Assembly: GCA_902768805.1 (NCBI GenBank)
Contig: CACXMX010000014.1
Span: 1-45,541 of the forward strand
From: Oscillospiraceae bacterium
GTDB taxonomy: Bacteria; Bacillota; Clostridia; Oscillospirales; Oscillospiraceae
DNA length: 45,541 nt
Reading direction: 5' to 3'
Position 1 is the stretch's first letter; the number at the start of each line of letters is the position of its first letter. The position numbers and the translations under genes are program-made. Under the pieces are notes generated by a model that did not search any database, had not been told where the DNA came from, and saw nothing but the letters and a program-made list of their open reading frames with translations. Shown piece after piece: positions 15,355 to 23,395 of the stretch.

Positions 15355-16862
15355 GCGGCGTTTTCTTCCTCGATCTGAACGTCGTCTTCATAGAAGAGAC
15401 GTTCGCCTTCCCGCACCGTGCCGATGCCCATGTAGCGCGCCTTGTAGTCGCGCAGCAGGCGGAAATACTCGCCCGAGAGGATCAGGATCACGAATACGTT
15501 CACAAAGGTGGGGATCGCCGAGGTGATGTCCACCACGGTCCAGATGAAGCCCTGATTGTTGGTCTGCACCAGGTAGATGGTCCACAGGATGCCGGGCAGG
15601 CCGCGCAGAGCGTAGAATACCTTCATCAGCACCGCGACGAAGCGGTTGCCGCTCTGCCCCATGTGGTTGAGGATGGCGATGTAGTAGGTGAACCATCCGC
15701 CGGATGTGGTGACGGTGAAGATCACCATGATCACGGCCAGCAGCACCGAGCCGATCACGCCGAAGCCGGAGGCGAAAGAGTTGAGCGCCAGCGTGCCGCC
15801 GGTCTCACCGCCGGTCCAGCAGCCGGAGAGAACAACGGCCAGACCGGTGATCGTGCACACCACGATCGTGTCGAAGAAGACCTCGAAGGAGCCCCACAGG
15901 CCCTGCTCCACGGGATGGGGAGTGTCGGCGGAGGCGTGGACCATGGGGGAGGTGCCCCAGCCGGCCTCGTTGGAGTAAACGCTCCGGGCCACGCCGGTGC
16001 GGACGATGGAGGCGACGGTGGCGCCGGCGAAGCCGCCGATCACGGCCGTGCCGGTAAAGGCGTCGTGGAAGATCTGCACGAAAGCGGAAGGCACGCGGGT
16101 GATATTGACGGCGATCATTACCAGCCCCATGAGCAGGTAGGCCACGCTCATAAAGGGGACCAGACGGGAGAACTTCTGCGCGATGCCTCTTGTGCCGCCG
16201 GTGGTGGCGATGTAGGTGAGCACGGTGATGACAAAGCCCATCAGGATGATCATGTCGACGTTCATTCCGCCGATGCTCACGCTGCTCACTCCGGTGGCGC
16301 CGGCCAGAACCTGGGCGGCGGTCAGGTTGGAGGAGGTGACGAAGAAGGTGGAGAAGATGCCCGCGCCGAAGATCACTCCGAGGATCTTCCAGGCTCCGCC
16401 CCAGCGGCGCTGGACGCCCAGGCCCTTCTGCATGTAATAGGTCGGGCCGCCGAAGTACTCGCCGTTCTCGTTGCGGCCGCGGTAGTAAACGCCGAGGGTG
16501 ACTTCGACCTGCTTGAGGATCATCCCCAGCAAGGCGCAGATCCACATCCACATCAGGGCGCCGGGGCCGCCGGCCGCCACGGCGGTGGCCACGCCGGCGA
16601 TGTTGCCGAAGCCGACCGTGCCGCCCACGGCGGTGCAGACGGCCTCAAAGGCGCTCAGCTTGCCGGCGCGGTGGGCGTCGGCGCTGTCCTGCACGTCCTT
16701 GTGGAACAGGCTTCCGGCGGTGTGCCGCCAGATCCAGCCGAAGTGGCGGAACTGGAAGAATCCGGAACGGATGGTGAAATACAGGCCCGTGCCGAACATG
16801 AGCACGAGCAGGGGAAGGCCCCAGAGCACGGTGTAGGCCAGCCAGTTTACGAAGTCGATCAT
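15351..16862 (-). CDS. AGCS-family sodium/amino-acid symporter
   Basis: 503 residues from 16862 (GAGAGG upstream); a long upstream in-frame extension crosses the riboswitch terminator and is not coding. About eleven membrane segments; family signatures GGTVGFGNIAGVATAVAAGGPGA (near 84), GPTYYMQKGLG, ARSVYSNEAGWGTSPMVHA and FTVTTSGGWFTYY-like stretches. Known members move alanine or glycine with Na+. Here the leader is a lysine riboswitch, which argues for lysine or a lysine-linked compound, although specificity switching inside this family is not something I can prove from residues. Confidence 0.93.
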   Translation of the reverse strand: MIDFVNWLAYTVLWGLPLLVLMFGTGLYFTIRSGFFQFRHFGWIWRHTAGSLFHKDVQDSADAHRAGKLSAFEAVCTAVGGTVGFGNIAGVATAVAAGGPGALMWMWICALLGMILKQVEVTLGVYYRGRNENGEYFGGPTYYMQKGLGVQRRWGGAWKILGVIFGAGIFSTFFVTSSNLTAAQVLAGATGVSSVSIGGMNVDMIILMGFVITVLTYIATTGGTRGIAQKFSRLVPFMSVAYLLMGLVMIAVNITRVPSAFVQIFHDAFTGTAVIGGFAGATVASIVRTGVARSVYSNEAGWGTSPMVHASADTPHPVEQGLWGSFEVFFDTIVVCTITGLAVVLSGCWTGGETGGTLALNSFASGFGVIGSVLLAVIMVIFTVTTSGGWFTYYIAILNHMGQSGNRFVAVLMKVFYALRGLPGILWTIYLVQTNNQGFIWTVVDITSAIPTFVNVFVILILSGEYFRLLRDYKARYMGIGTVREGERLFYEDDVQIEEENAA

Positions 16863-16961
16863 TTCTTTTCCTCTCTTTCTTTCCCGGCGATTGCCGGTCT
16901 GCGGGTTTCCCGGACCGACCATAAGATTTCGGACCGGACGTTCTCGGCAATGCATCCTTTC

Positions 16962-17002
16962 AGGAAAAGAAAAGAGGAGCAACGACTCGATGCCATTGCT
17001 CC
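16962..17002 (-). terminator. Riboswitch-controlled terminator
   Basis: Minus-strand stem GGAGCAA/TTGCTCC (16976-17002) followed by TCTTTTCTTTTCC. The 5' arm region GGAGCAATGGC overlaps the partner of an alternative antiterminator: GCTATTG near 17019-17025 can pair with CAATGGC. CTATTG also closes the riboswitch P1 with CAATAG near 17181, so the two are exclusive. Confidence 0.8.
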
Positions 17003-17017
17003 CATGATCTCTCATGA

Positions 17018-17190
17018 AACAATAGCTCCTCCGCTTATCCCCGATAAGCGGGAGTGCACCGCCTGTTCGACGGTACCCCAACTCGACAGCCTGCGAAGCC
17101 GCCGGTTTCGGCGAACTTGCCTTTCTCTGTCCTTCACAGCCCTCGCCGGCTCCGGACAGGTACTCATCGCGTTCGCGCCTCTATTGCCGA
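17018..17190 (-). ncRNA. Lysine riboswitch (L box) upstream of AGCS symporter
   Basis: Read on the minus strand the aptamer contains AGAGGCGCG then GATGAGTA (P1-P2 loop E region), CTGTCC pairing with GGACAG, GAAAGGCAAGTTCGCCGAA (junction and P3), TTGGGG, GGTGCACT, and a 9-bp P5 hairpin CCGCTTATC/GATAAGCGG. P1 is closed by CAATAG with CTATTG. These match the L-box core I know from lysC and the Thermotoga maritima element. Lysine binding should stabilise P1, free the downstream terminator and switch the symporter and amidohydrolase off. Confidence 0.85.
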
Positions 17191-17199
17191 TTTTTCTGC

Positions 17200-17229
17200 A
17201 TAATAACGGCCGCGAGGGCCGCTTGTCAA
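17200..17229 (-). promoter_or_regulatory. Promoter of the riboswitch transcript
   Basis: Minus strand: -35 TTGACA (17224-17229), 18-bp spacer, -10 TATTAT (17200-17205). The start point would lie just before the aptamer. Confidence 0.75.
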
Positions 17230-17310
17230 CAGGTTCTTTTCATATTATCGATAATTTATGAATAAATACAAATCTATCGGACGCCGCTGCCCGATATTTC
17301 GGTGGATTAA

Positions 17311-17369
17311 ATAAAACAAAAGCGCTCTCCGGAGATCGCGAAGAAATACCGGTCTTCGCCGCGGCGCTT
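17311..17369 (-). terminator. Terminator of the MarR gene
   Basis: Outer arms AAGCGC/GCGCTT (17320-17325, 17364-17369) and inner CGAAGA/TCTTCG pairing, followed on the minus strand by TTTTGTTTTAT. It overlaps the stop codon. Confidence 0.75.
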
Positions 17370-17790
17370 ATTCCACGTGCTTCGAGAGCGAACGCAGCAT
17401 CCGTTCCATGAGCTCCAGCTCCTCGGGGGTGTATTCGGCCTGCAGGGCTTCCACGGCTCTGTCGGCAAAATGGTCCAGATCGCCGTAGTATTTATAAAAG
17501 CGGTCGCTCACGCACACGCGGGTCTCCCGCTTGTCGCCGCTGGAGGGCAGTCTCATCACATAGCCCTTGGCGGCCAGGTTGTTTACTTTATAGGTGGCGT
17601 TGGGCTGAGATATGCCCAGCGTCTCGGCCAGCTTCGTGATCGTGGGATCGCCCAGGAGAAAGATCACGTCCACGGTATAGGCCTCCGTGGCGGAGAGAGA
17701 ACCGTCCCGCTCGCGGATACGGCCGAACAGGATCCTGTAGTTCATCAGCCGAAACCGCTTGTATAGATCCGTTATCGCGCCAGTCAGCAT
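17368..17790 (-). CDS. MarR-family transcriptional regulator
   Basis: 140 residues, standard size. Winged helix: FLLGDPTITKLAETLGISQPNATYKVNNLAAKGYVMRLP (about 44-82), with wing residues SSGDKRETRVCVSD. An N-terminal helix (TDLYKRFRLMNYRILFGR) and a C-terminal helix (EELELMERMLRSL) would make the dimer interface. It starts at 17790 behind GAAGGTGA. Its neighbours give no clear target; the symporter-amidohydrolase transcript begins about 170 bp downstream in the same direction. Ligand unknown. Confidence 0.88.
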   Translation of the reverse strand: MLTGAITDLYKRFRLMNYRILFGRIRERDGSLSATEAYTVDVIFLLGDPTITKLAETLGISQPNATYKVNNLAAKGYVMRLPSSGDKRETRVCVSDRFYKYYGDLDHFADRAVEALQAEYTPEELELMERMLRSLSKHVE

Positions 17791-17842
17791 AGCTTCACCT
17801 TCCGATGCTTCATCCTCGAAGGACCGTTGGTCCTCCGCATAA

Positions 17843-17878
17843 CAACGCGCCTTCCCCTGACGGACGGAAGGCGCGTTG
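17843..17878 (-). terminator. Hairpin between ireB and the MarR gene
   Basis: Arms 17843-17855 and 17866-17878 (CAACGCGCCTTCC and its complement) form a 13-bp GC-rich stem. Only a short TTAT follows on the minus strand, so termination may be partial and MarR could be transcribed by read-through; I see no clear promoter for MarR. Confidence 0.6.
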
Positions 17879-17894
17879 CGTCGTTTGAGGGGCG

Positions 17895-18140
17895 TCAGTC
17901 CTTTTCCAGGTAGCTCCGGACCAGCTCCTCAAGCAGCTCGTCCCGGTCGATCCGGCAGATCAGGGAACGGGCGTTGTTGTAATTGGTGATATAGGTGGGG
18001 TCTTCGGACAGAATGTAGCCCACCAACTGGTTCACCGGGTTATAACCCTTGAGTACCAGCGAGTCGTAGACCGAAGAGAGGATCTCCCGGATCTGCATGC
18101 GGTTGGATACGGTATCGAACTTTCTGGTTTTGTCGCTCAT
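17895..18140 (-). CDS. IreB-family regulatory phosphoprotein (UPF0297)
   Basis: 81 residues, full family length. The conserved core [28 protein letters not shown] and the C-terminal [15 protein letters not shown] identify it. IreB is a small cytoplasmic protein phosphorylated by the PASTA kinase IreK on N-terminal threonines, and in enterococci it dampens cephalosporin resistance. Threonines 5 and 10 are the candidates here. In most Firmicutes it sits with ruvX and a DUF1292 gene; here it follows pheT alone, with its own promoter and hairpin. Confidence 0.92.
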   Translation of the reverse strand: MSDKTRKFDTVSNRMQIREILSSVYDSLVLKGYNPVNQLVGYILSEDPTYITNYNNARSLICRIDRDELLEELVRSYLEKD

Positions 18141-18187
18141 GTCCGCAACCCTCCTTTTATATGATCAGTCGATTTTCCGCTAATGTT

Positions 18188-18217
18188 ACAATACCACACT
18201 CAGCATTGTGTTTGCAA
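18188..18217 (-). promoter_or_regulatory. ireB promoter
   Basis: Minus strand: -35 TTGCAA (18212-18217), 18-bp spacer, -10 TATTGT (18188-18193). Confidence 0.5.
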
Positions 18218-18245
18218 GAACGAATCCGCGGAGGGAGAAAGATTT

Positions 18246-20615
18246 TCAGCGGATCACGGCGCCGAGCTTTTCCTTCAGCGCGGTCAGGATCCTGTCCATG
18301 GCGTTCTGGGCGTGCTCGTCGGTCAGCGTCCCTTCGTCGGAGCGGAGCGTAAGAGAAAAAGCCACGCTCTTCTTTCCCTCGGGGATGCCCGGGCCGACGT
18401 AGACGTCGAAGAAGCGCACGTCCTTGAGCTCGGCGGCCTCCGCCCCGCGGATGCACGCGCTCAGCTCGCCTACGGTCACGCCGCGGTCGCACACCACAGC
18501 CAGGTCCCGGGTGATGGCCGGGAAGCGCGGCAGCGGGGCATACACGTTCTCCGCGCCGCGCAGCTCCCAGAGCAGAACGCTGTCCAGCTCGGCGCAGAAG
18601 GTCTCGTCCTCCAGCCCGAAGGCGCGGCAGACGTCCGGATGGATCTGTCCCACGCTGCCCAGCCGGGTGTCGCCGGACCACACGGAGGCGCAGCGGCCCG
18701 GGTGATAGGCGCTGTTGGCCCTGTCGGCCTCAAAGCGCACATCGGGCGTGCGCGCCGCGCGCAGCAATGCTTCCACAGTCCCCTTGACGGCGTAGAAGTC
18801 CGCGCCGTCGCCGTAGGCACCCAGGGTAAGGATCTGCCGCTCGTCAGCCAGCTCTCCGGCTTTGCGATACACCGTGGCCATCTCATAGAGGCGGGCGGAG
18901 GGATTGCGGCGGTTCAGGTTGGTGGAGAGCACCCCGAGCATGGAGGGCAGGGAGGTGGTGCGCATCACGCTGGTATCCTCGCCCAGCGGGTTGAGGATCG
19001 TGTAGGCGTCGCGCAGGGGAGAGTCGGCGCTCACGCGGATTTTGTCCCAGGCGGAGGGGCTGACGAACGAATAGGTGATGACCTCAGTGTATCCCGCGGC
19101 GCGGCAGATCTCTCCCAGCGATTTGCGGAAGATCTGGAGCGGAGAATAGCCGCCCTCCACCTCTACTCCGCGGATGTCGGAGTACTCGATGCGGTCATAG
19201 CCCCAGAAGCGGGCGACCTCCTCGGCGATGTCGGCCATGCGTTTGCAGTCCTCGCGCCAGGACGGCACGGTGATCGTGTCCCCCTCCACGGTGAAGCCAA
19301 GCTCCGTGAGCGTGCTCACCATGAACTCCCGGGGGATATCGGTGCCCAGCAGCGCGTTGATGCGCTCGGGCTCAAGGGCGATCCGCGTGGTCTCCGGAGC
19401 TTTTCCGATCACGTCGATGGTGCCGTCCATGACCTCGCCCGCGCCGAGCAGCTCCACCAGCTCGCAGGCCCGGTCCACCGCGGGGATCGTCCCGAGAATG
19501 TCCAGCCCCTTCTCAAAGCGGCTGGAGGCGTCGGTGCGCATGCCGAGGGAGATGGCCGTGTGGCGGATGCTCGGTCCGGAGAAGTTGGCCGACTCGAACA
19601 CGATCACGGAGGTGTCGTCGGTGATCTCGCTGTTGAAGCCGCCCATGACGCCGGCGATGCCCACCGGGCTCTCGGCGTCGGCGATCACCAGCATGTCCGG
19701 GGTCAGCGGCCGGTCGTTGCCGTCGAGGGTCTGCATGACCTCGCCCTCACGGGCGTTGCGCACGACGATCTTGCCCTCGTGCAGGCAGGAGTAGTCGAAC
19801 GCGTGCATCGGCTGGCCGTACTCGAGCATCACGTAGTTGGTGATGTCCACGATGTTGTTGATCGGCCGCACGCCCGAGGCGCGCAGACGGCGCCGCATCC
19901 ACTTGGGCGAGGGGGCGATGCGGATGTTTTTCACCATTTTGGCTGTGTAGCGGGGGCAGAGCTCGCCGTTTTGGATCTCAACGGAGAGCATGTCCCGAAT
20001 GTCGCCGGCGCCGCCCTTTACGGCGGGCTCGGGCAGAGTCAGGGGCGTGTGGAAGGTGGCGGCGCTCTCGCGGGCCAGACCGCGTACGCTCAGACAGTCG
20101 GGGCGGTTGTTGGTGATCTCGAATTCCACCACGCTGTCTCCGAAGCCGCAGACCCCCCGGATGTCGTCGCCGGGGGCGCAGTCTTCTTCAAGAATGAAGA
20201 TGCCGTCCTCAATGGCGTAGGGGAAATCGCGCTGCTCCAGGCCCAGCTCCTTCAAAGAGCACAGCATGCCCTCGCTGAGCTCGCCGCGGAGCTTCCCGGT
20301 GTGGATCTCCACGCCGCCGGGGAGCGTGCTGCCGTCCAGGGCCACGGGCACCAGGTCTCCGGCACGCACGTTCTGCGCGCCGGTCACGATCTGCACGCAG
20401 CGGCCGCCCACATCCACCCGGCAGACCCACATGTGATCGGAGTTGGTGTGGCGTTCTATGGAGTCCACGCGGCCCACGACCACGTTGGAGATCTCCGAAC
20501 CGGTGACCTCCCATCCCTCCACCTTGGAGCCGGACATGGTCATGGCGTCGCAGTAGTCTTTATCGGAAGCGTCGATGCGGGTGTATTCACCCAGCCATTC
20601 TCTGGAAAGTTTCAT
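18246..20615 (-). CDS. pheT: Phenylalanyl-tRNA synthetase beta subunit
   Basis: 789 residues, normal length. N-terminal MKLSREWLGEYTRID, then the EMAP/OB tRNA-binding domain (SNVVVGRVDSIERHTNSDHMWVCRVDVG, about 43-150), the B3/B4 editing domain (EFEITNNRPDCLSVRGLARE near 174), B5 (MRRRLRASGVRPINNIVDITNYVM), the synthetase-like core (NPLGEDTSVMRTTSLPSML) and the C-terminal anticodon-binding FDX-ACB domain (PLPRFPAITRDLAVVCD, KSVAFSLTLRSDEGTLTDEH). It pairs with PheS as an alpha2-beta2 enzyme charging tRNA-Phe. It lies 18 bp behind pheS and under the same T-box. Confidence 0.97.
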   Translation of the reverse strand: MKLSREWLGEYTRIDASDKDYCDAMTMSGSKVEGWEVTGSEISNVVVGRVDSIERHTNSDHMWVCRVDVGGRCVQIVTGAQNVRAGDLVPVALDGSTLPGGVEIHTGKLRGELSEGMLCSLKELGLEQRDFPYAIEDGIFILEEDCAPGDDIRGVCGFGDSVVEFEITNNRPDCLSVRGLARESAATFHTPLTLPEPAVKGGAGDIRDMLSVEIQNGELCPRYTAKMVKNIRIAPSPKWMRRRLRASGVRPINNIVDITNYVMLEYGQPMHAFDYSCLHEGKIVVRNAREGEVMQTLDGNDRPLTPDMLVIADAESPVGIAGVMGGFNSEITDDTSVIVFESANFSGPSIRHTAISLGMRTDASSRFEKGLDILGTIPAVDRACELVELLGAGEVMDGTIDVIGKAPETTRIALEPERINALLGTDIPREFMVSTLTELGFTVEGDTITVPSWREDCKRMADIAEEVARFWGYDRIEYSDIRGVEVEGGYSPLQIFRKSLGEICRAAGYTEVITYSFVSPSAWDKIRVSADSPLRDAYTILNPLGEDTSVMRTTSLPSMLGVLSTNLNRRNPSARLYEMATVYRKAGELADERQILTLGAYGDGADFYAVKGTVEALLRAARTPDVRFEADRANSAYHPGRCASVWSGDTRLGSVGQIHPDVCRAFGLEDETFCAELDSVLLWELRGAENVYAPLPRFPAITRDLAVVCDRGVTVGELSACIRGAEAAELKDVRFFDVYVGPGIPEGKKSVAFSLTLRSDEGTLTDEHAQNAMDRILTALKEKLGAVIR

Positions 20616-20633
20616 GTCGTGTCCTCCCTGCGC

Positions 20634-21659
20634 TCAGAATTGAGATAAGAAGCGGACGTCGTTTTCGTAGAGCAGCCGCATGTCGCTGATCTGGAACCGG
20701 CGCATGGCGAGCCGCTCCAGGCCCACGCCGAAGGCGAAGCCCGAATAGACGTCCGGGTCGATCCCGCTCATCTCCAGCACGTGCGGATGCACCATGCCGG
20801 CGCCGAGGATCTCGATCCAGCCCTCGCCCTTGCACACGCGGCAGCCCTTGCCGTGGCACTCGAAGCACTGCACGTCCATCTCGCAGCTCGGCTCGGTGAA
20901 CGGGAAGTGGTGCGGACGGAAGCGGGTCACGGTGTCGGGGCCGTAAATGCGCCGCATCAGCGTATTGAGAGTGCCCTTAAGGTCGCCCATGGTGATGCCC
21001 TTGTCGATCACGAGACCCTCGATCTGGTGGAACATGGGAGAATGGGTGGCGTCGACCTCATCCTTGCGGTAGACGCGGCCCGGAGCGAGGATGCGGATGG
21101 GCGGCTTCATGGCGTCCATCACGCGCACCTGCATGGGCGAGGTCTGACAGCGCAGATGTACCTTCTCGTCGCGGGTGATGTAAAAAGTATCCGTCCATTC
21201 GCGGACCGTGTGGTTCTCGGGGATGTTCAGGCGGTCAAAGTCGTACTCGGACAGCTCGATCTCCGGACCCTCCGCGATGGAGAAGCCCATGCCGATGAAA
21301 ATGTCGGTGACTTCGTCGAGTACGGTGTTGAGCACGTGTTTTTTTCCGAGGCGGAGCTCCCGGCCCGGGATCGTCACGTCCAGCGTCTCGGCCTCGAGCT
21401 TGAGCTCCTGAAGCCTAGCGGCCAGGGCGGCCTTGCGCCGGTCCAGCTCCGACTCCAGTTCGGCGCGCACGGCGTTGGCCAGCTGTCCCACCACGGGGCG
21501 CTCCTCGGCGCTGAGCCTGCCCATCTGCTTGAGTATGGCGGTCAGCTCGCCCTTCTTGCCCAGATACCGCACGCGGAGCGTATCCAGCGCGTCCATATCC
21601 TGGGCTTCCTCGATGGCCCGCCGGGACGCTTCCCGCAGGGCCTCCAGCATTTCTTTCAT
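20634..21659 (-). CDS. pheS: Phenylalanyl-tRNA synthetase alpha subunit
   Basis: 341 residues from 21659 (GGGAGG upstream); a 26-residue upstream extension would run into the T-box terminator and is not coding. An N-terminal coiled coil (about 1-85) contacts tRNA. Class II motifs: motif 2 around MKPPIRILAPGRVYRKDEVDATHSPMFHQIEG and motif 3 GFAFGVGLERLAMRRF. A zinc-ribbon-like CFECHGKGCRVCKG near 275 is typical of many bacterial PheS. Catalyses phenylalanyl-tRNA formation with PheT. Confidence 0.97.
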   Translation of the reverse strand: MKEMLEALREASRRAIEEAQDMDALDTLRVRYLGKKGELTAILKQMGRLSAEERPVVGQLANAVRAELESELDRRKAALAARLQELKLEAETLDVTIPGRELRLGKKHVLNTVLDEVTDIFIGMGFSIAEGPEIELSEYDFDRLNIPENHTVREWTDTFYITRDEKVHLRCQTSPMQVRVMDAMKPPIRILAPGRVYRKDEVDATHSPMFHQIEGLVIDKGITMGDLKGTLNTLMRRIYGPDTVTRFRPHHFPFTEPSCEMDVQCFECHGKGCRVCKGEGWIEILGAGMVHPHVLEMSGIDPDVYSGFAFGVGLERLAMRRFQISDMRLLYENDVRFLSQF

Positions 21660-21689
21660 GTTTTTCCTCCCGTATGTCAGAAAATGATC

Positions 21690-21930
21690 ACAAAAAAAGA
21701 AACCCTTCGCTCCCGATCGTATCGGGACGAAAGGCATGCTTCCGCGGTACCACCCGCATTCGGAACGTGTCGTTCCGCGCTTTTTCCGCGTTAACGGGCG
21801 GACCCGCCGGGGATTGGCCGGAGCTCACGGGCGAACGAAACCGTCCGATGCCGCAGGGCGCTTTCAGCCGCCGACGCCCCTCTCTGCTGCGGTGGATCCG
21901 GTTATTTTCCCGATCGACGCATTATCGGGA
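21690..21930 (-). ncRNA. T-box leader of pheST
   Basis: On the minus strand the leader ends with the T-box GGGTGGTACCGCGG (21742-21755) and an intrinsic terminator (arms about 21705-21717 and 21721-21733, then TTTCTTTTTTT). Upstream lies Stem I with AGAGAGGGGCG and GGCTGAAAGCGCC elements. Two TTC triplets (21833-21835 and 21837-21839) at the expected 3' side are candidate Phe specifiers. Uncharged tRNA-Phe should bind and allow read-through into pheST. Confidence 0.9.
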
Positions 21931-21933
21931 AAT

Positions 21934-21962
21934 AAGATATCACAGCGGTCCGGTTTGCGCAA
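21934..21962 (-). promoter_or_regulatory. pheST promoter
   Basis: Minus strand: -35 TTGCGC (21957-21962), 17-bp spacer, -10 TATCTT (21934-21939), directly before Stem I of the T-box. Confidence 0.55.
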
Positions 21963-21970
21963 GATGGAAA

Positions 21971-21999
21971 TTGACGAAAGATACCCCGCCGAATATAAT
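21971..21999 (+). promoter_or_regulatory. Alanine racemase promoter
   Basis: -35 TTGACG (21971-21976), 17-bp spacer, -10 TATAAT (21994-21999), leader of about 80 nt. It is divergent from the pheST promoter, whose -35 lies 9 bp away. Confidence 0.75.
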
Positions 22000-22084
22000 G
22001 GCCCTTGTATCGTTCGATGAACGAGAGAAAAACGGGAAACGGCCGGGGCCCGCCCTGCGGGACCGGCGGCGGAAGGAGATACAG

Positions 22085-23221
22085 ATGGAAACGAAAACCT
22101 CTCGTACCTGGGCGGAAATCTCCCTGAGCGCCTTGAGCGGCAACGCGTCCGCGCTGATCGCGGCCCTGCCCTCCGGCAGCTCCCTGCTGGGCGTGGTCAA
22201 GGCCGACGCTTACGGCCACGGCGCCGTCCGCTGTGCCGAAACGCTGCGAAAGGCCGGCTGCCGGTATCTGGCGGTGGCCTGCGCCGCCGAGGCGCTGGAA
22301 CTGCGCGCCGCGGGAGAGACGCTGCCCATCCTCATCCTGGGCGCCGCGGATCCCGACCGTGCCCGGGAGCTGGCCGAGGCGGACGTGACCCTGGCCGTGG
22401 AGAGCGAGGAGAAGGCGCGCGCCCTCAGCGCGGCGCTGCTTCCGGGCCGGAAGCTGAAGGTCCATCTCAAGCTCGATACCGGCATGGGACGGCTGGGGTT
22501 TCCCGCCGGTGATCCGTCCGCTCTTGTCTCCGCGGCGCGCTCCCTTTCTCTCCCCGGACTGGAACCGGAGGGGGTCTTCACCCATTTTGCCGTGTCGGAC
22601 ACCCGGGGCGGGGAGGAGTATACCCGCGAACAGTTCCGCCGCTTCACCGCCGCGGTGAACGCTGTGGAACAGAGGCTCGGCCGGCGTTTCGCTCTGCGGC
22701 ACTGCGCCAACTCCGGCGCCGTGCTTTTCTTCCGAGATGAGGGCATGTGCCTGGACATGGTGCGCCCCGGCCTGCTGACCTACGGCGTATACCCCGACGA
22801 CAGGACCGGCGGGATCGAACTCACGCCCGTTATGACGCTCAAAAGCCGCGTGGCCGCGCTCACGCGCCACAAAAAAGGCGACACGATCAGCTACGGCCGC
22901 ACCTGGACCGCGGAGCGCGACTGCACCCTGGCCGTACTTCCGATCGGCTATGCCGACGGGCTGCACCGCTGCCTTTCCGGAAAGCTGGAGGTCCTGCTGC
23001 GCGGCCGAAGGGCGCCTCAGGTTGGGCGCGTATGCATGGACATGTGCATGGTCGACGTCACGGATCTGCCCGAAGTGAGCGTGGGCGATGTCGCGGTCGT
23101 ATTCGGTCCGGGAACGGAAGGAGAGCCCACGGCCTCCGAGCTGGCGGAAAAGGCCGGCACGATACCCTATGAACTCCTGTGCGCCGTATCGCCCCGGGTG
23201 CCCAGGATATACACGCGGTGA
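22085..23221 (+). CDS. alr: Alanine racemase
   Basis: 378 residues from the ATG at 22085 (AAGGAG upstream); the open frame extends far upstream, but that part overlaps the T-box and promoter. Fold type III PLP enzyme: PLP-lysine in LLGVVKADAYGHGAVR (near 37), KLDTGMGRLGF near 127, HCANSGAVL near 198, catalytic Tyr in DTISYGRTW and GYADGLHR near 287. It interconverts L- and D-alanine for peptidoglycan, in the cytoplasm. It stands alone between the pheST leader and the MBL gene, with its own strong promoter. Confidence 0.96.
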   Translation: METKTSRTWAEISLSALSGNASALIAALPSGSSLLGVVKADAYGHGAVRCAETLRKAGCRYLAVACAAEALELRAAGETLPILILGAADPDRARELAEADVTLAVESEEKARALSAALLPGRKLKVHLKLDTGMGRLGFPAGDPSALVSAARSLSLPGLEPEGVFTHFAVSDTRGGEEYTREQFRRFTAAVNAVEQRLGRRFALRHCANSGAVLFFRDEGMCLDMVRPGLLTYGVYPDDRTGGIELTPVMTLKSRVAALTRHKKGDTISYGRTWTAERDCTLAVLPIGYADGLHRCLSGKLEVLLRGRRAPQVGRVCMDMCMVDVTDLPEVSVGDVAVVFGPGTEGEPTASELAEKAGTIPYELLCAVSPRVPRIYTR

Positions 23222-23281
23222 CCGGCCGGGATCCGGAGCGCGCTTTACCGTATTTTTCCAAAAGATAGACAAAACTGTAAC

Positions 23282-23311
23282 TTGTGAAATCCGCCTGCCC
23301 TCCCTTATACT
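23282..23311 (+). promoter_or_regulatory. Promoter of the MBL-fold gene
   Basis: -35 TTGTGA (23282-23287), 18-bp spacer, -10 TATACT (23306-23311). Confidence 0.6.
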
Positions 23312-23313
23312 GA

Positions 23314-23348
23314 ATTTACATAAGAGAGAAATCAGATTTTATGTAAAT
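23314..23348. promoter_or_regulatory. Perfect 10-bp inverted repeat at the MBL gene start point
   Basis: ATTTACATAA (23314-23323) and TTATGTAAAT (23339-23348) are exact complements separated by 15 bases. The repeat begins 3 bp after the -10 and covers the predicted start point, a typical place for a repressor site. Its AT-rich composition stands out from the surrounding GC-rich DNA. Confidence 0.55.
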
Positions 23349-23395
23349 CTTTTCCAGTTTCCGTACCGATCCTGGATACAACCGGAGGGAACCCC

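Noticed and set aside
17018-17190. Glycine riboswitch
   Set aside because: Expected for an AGCS gene, and GGACAG-like bases are present. But the order AGAGGCGCG, GATGAGTA, CGCCGAA and GGTGCACT, and the single aptamer with its P5 hairpin, fit the lysine class and not tandem glycine aptamers.
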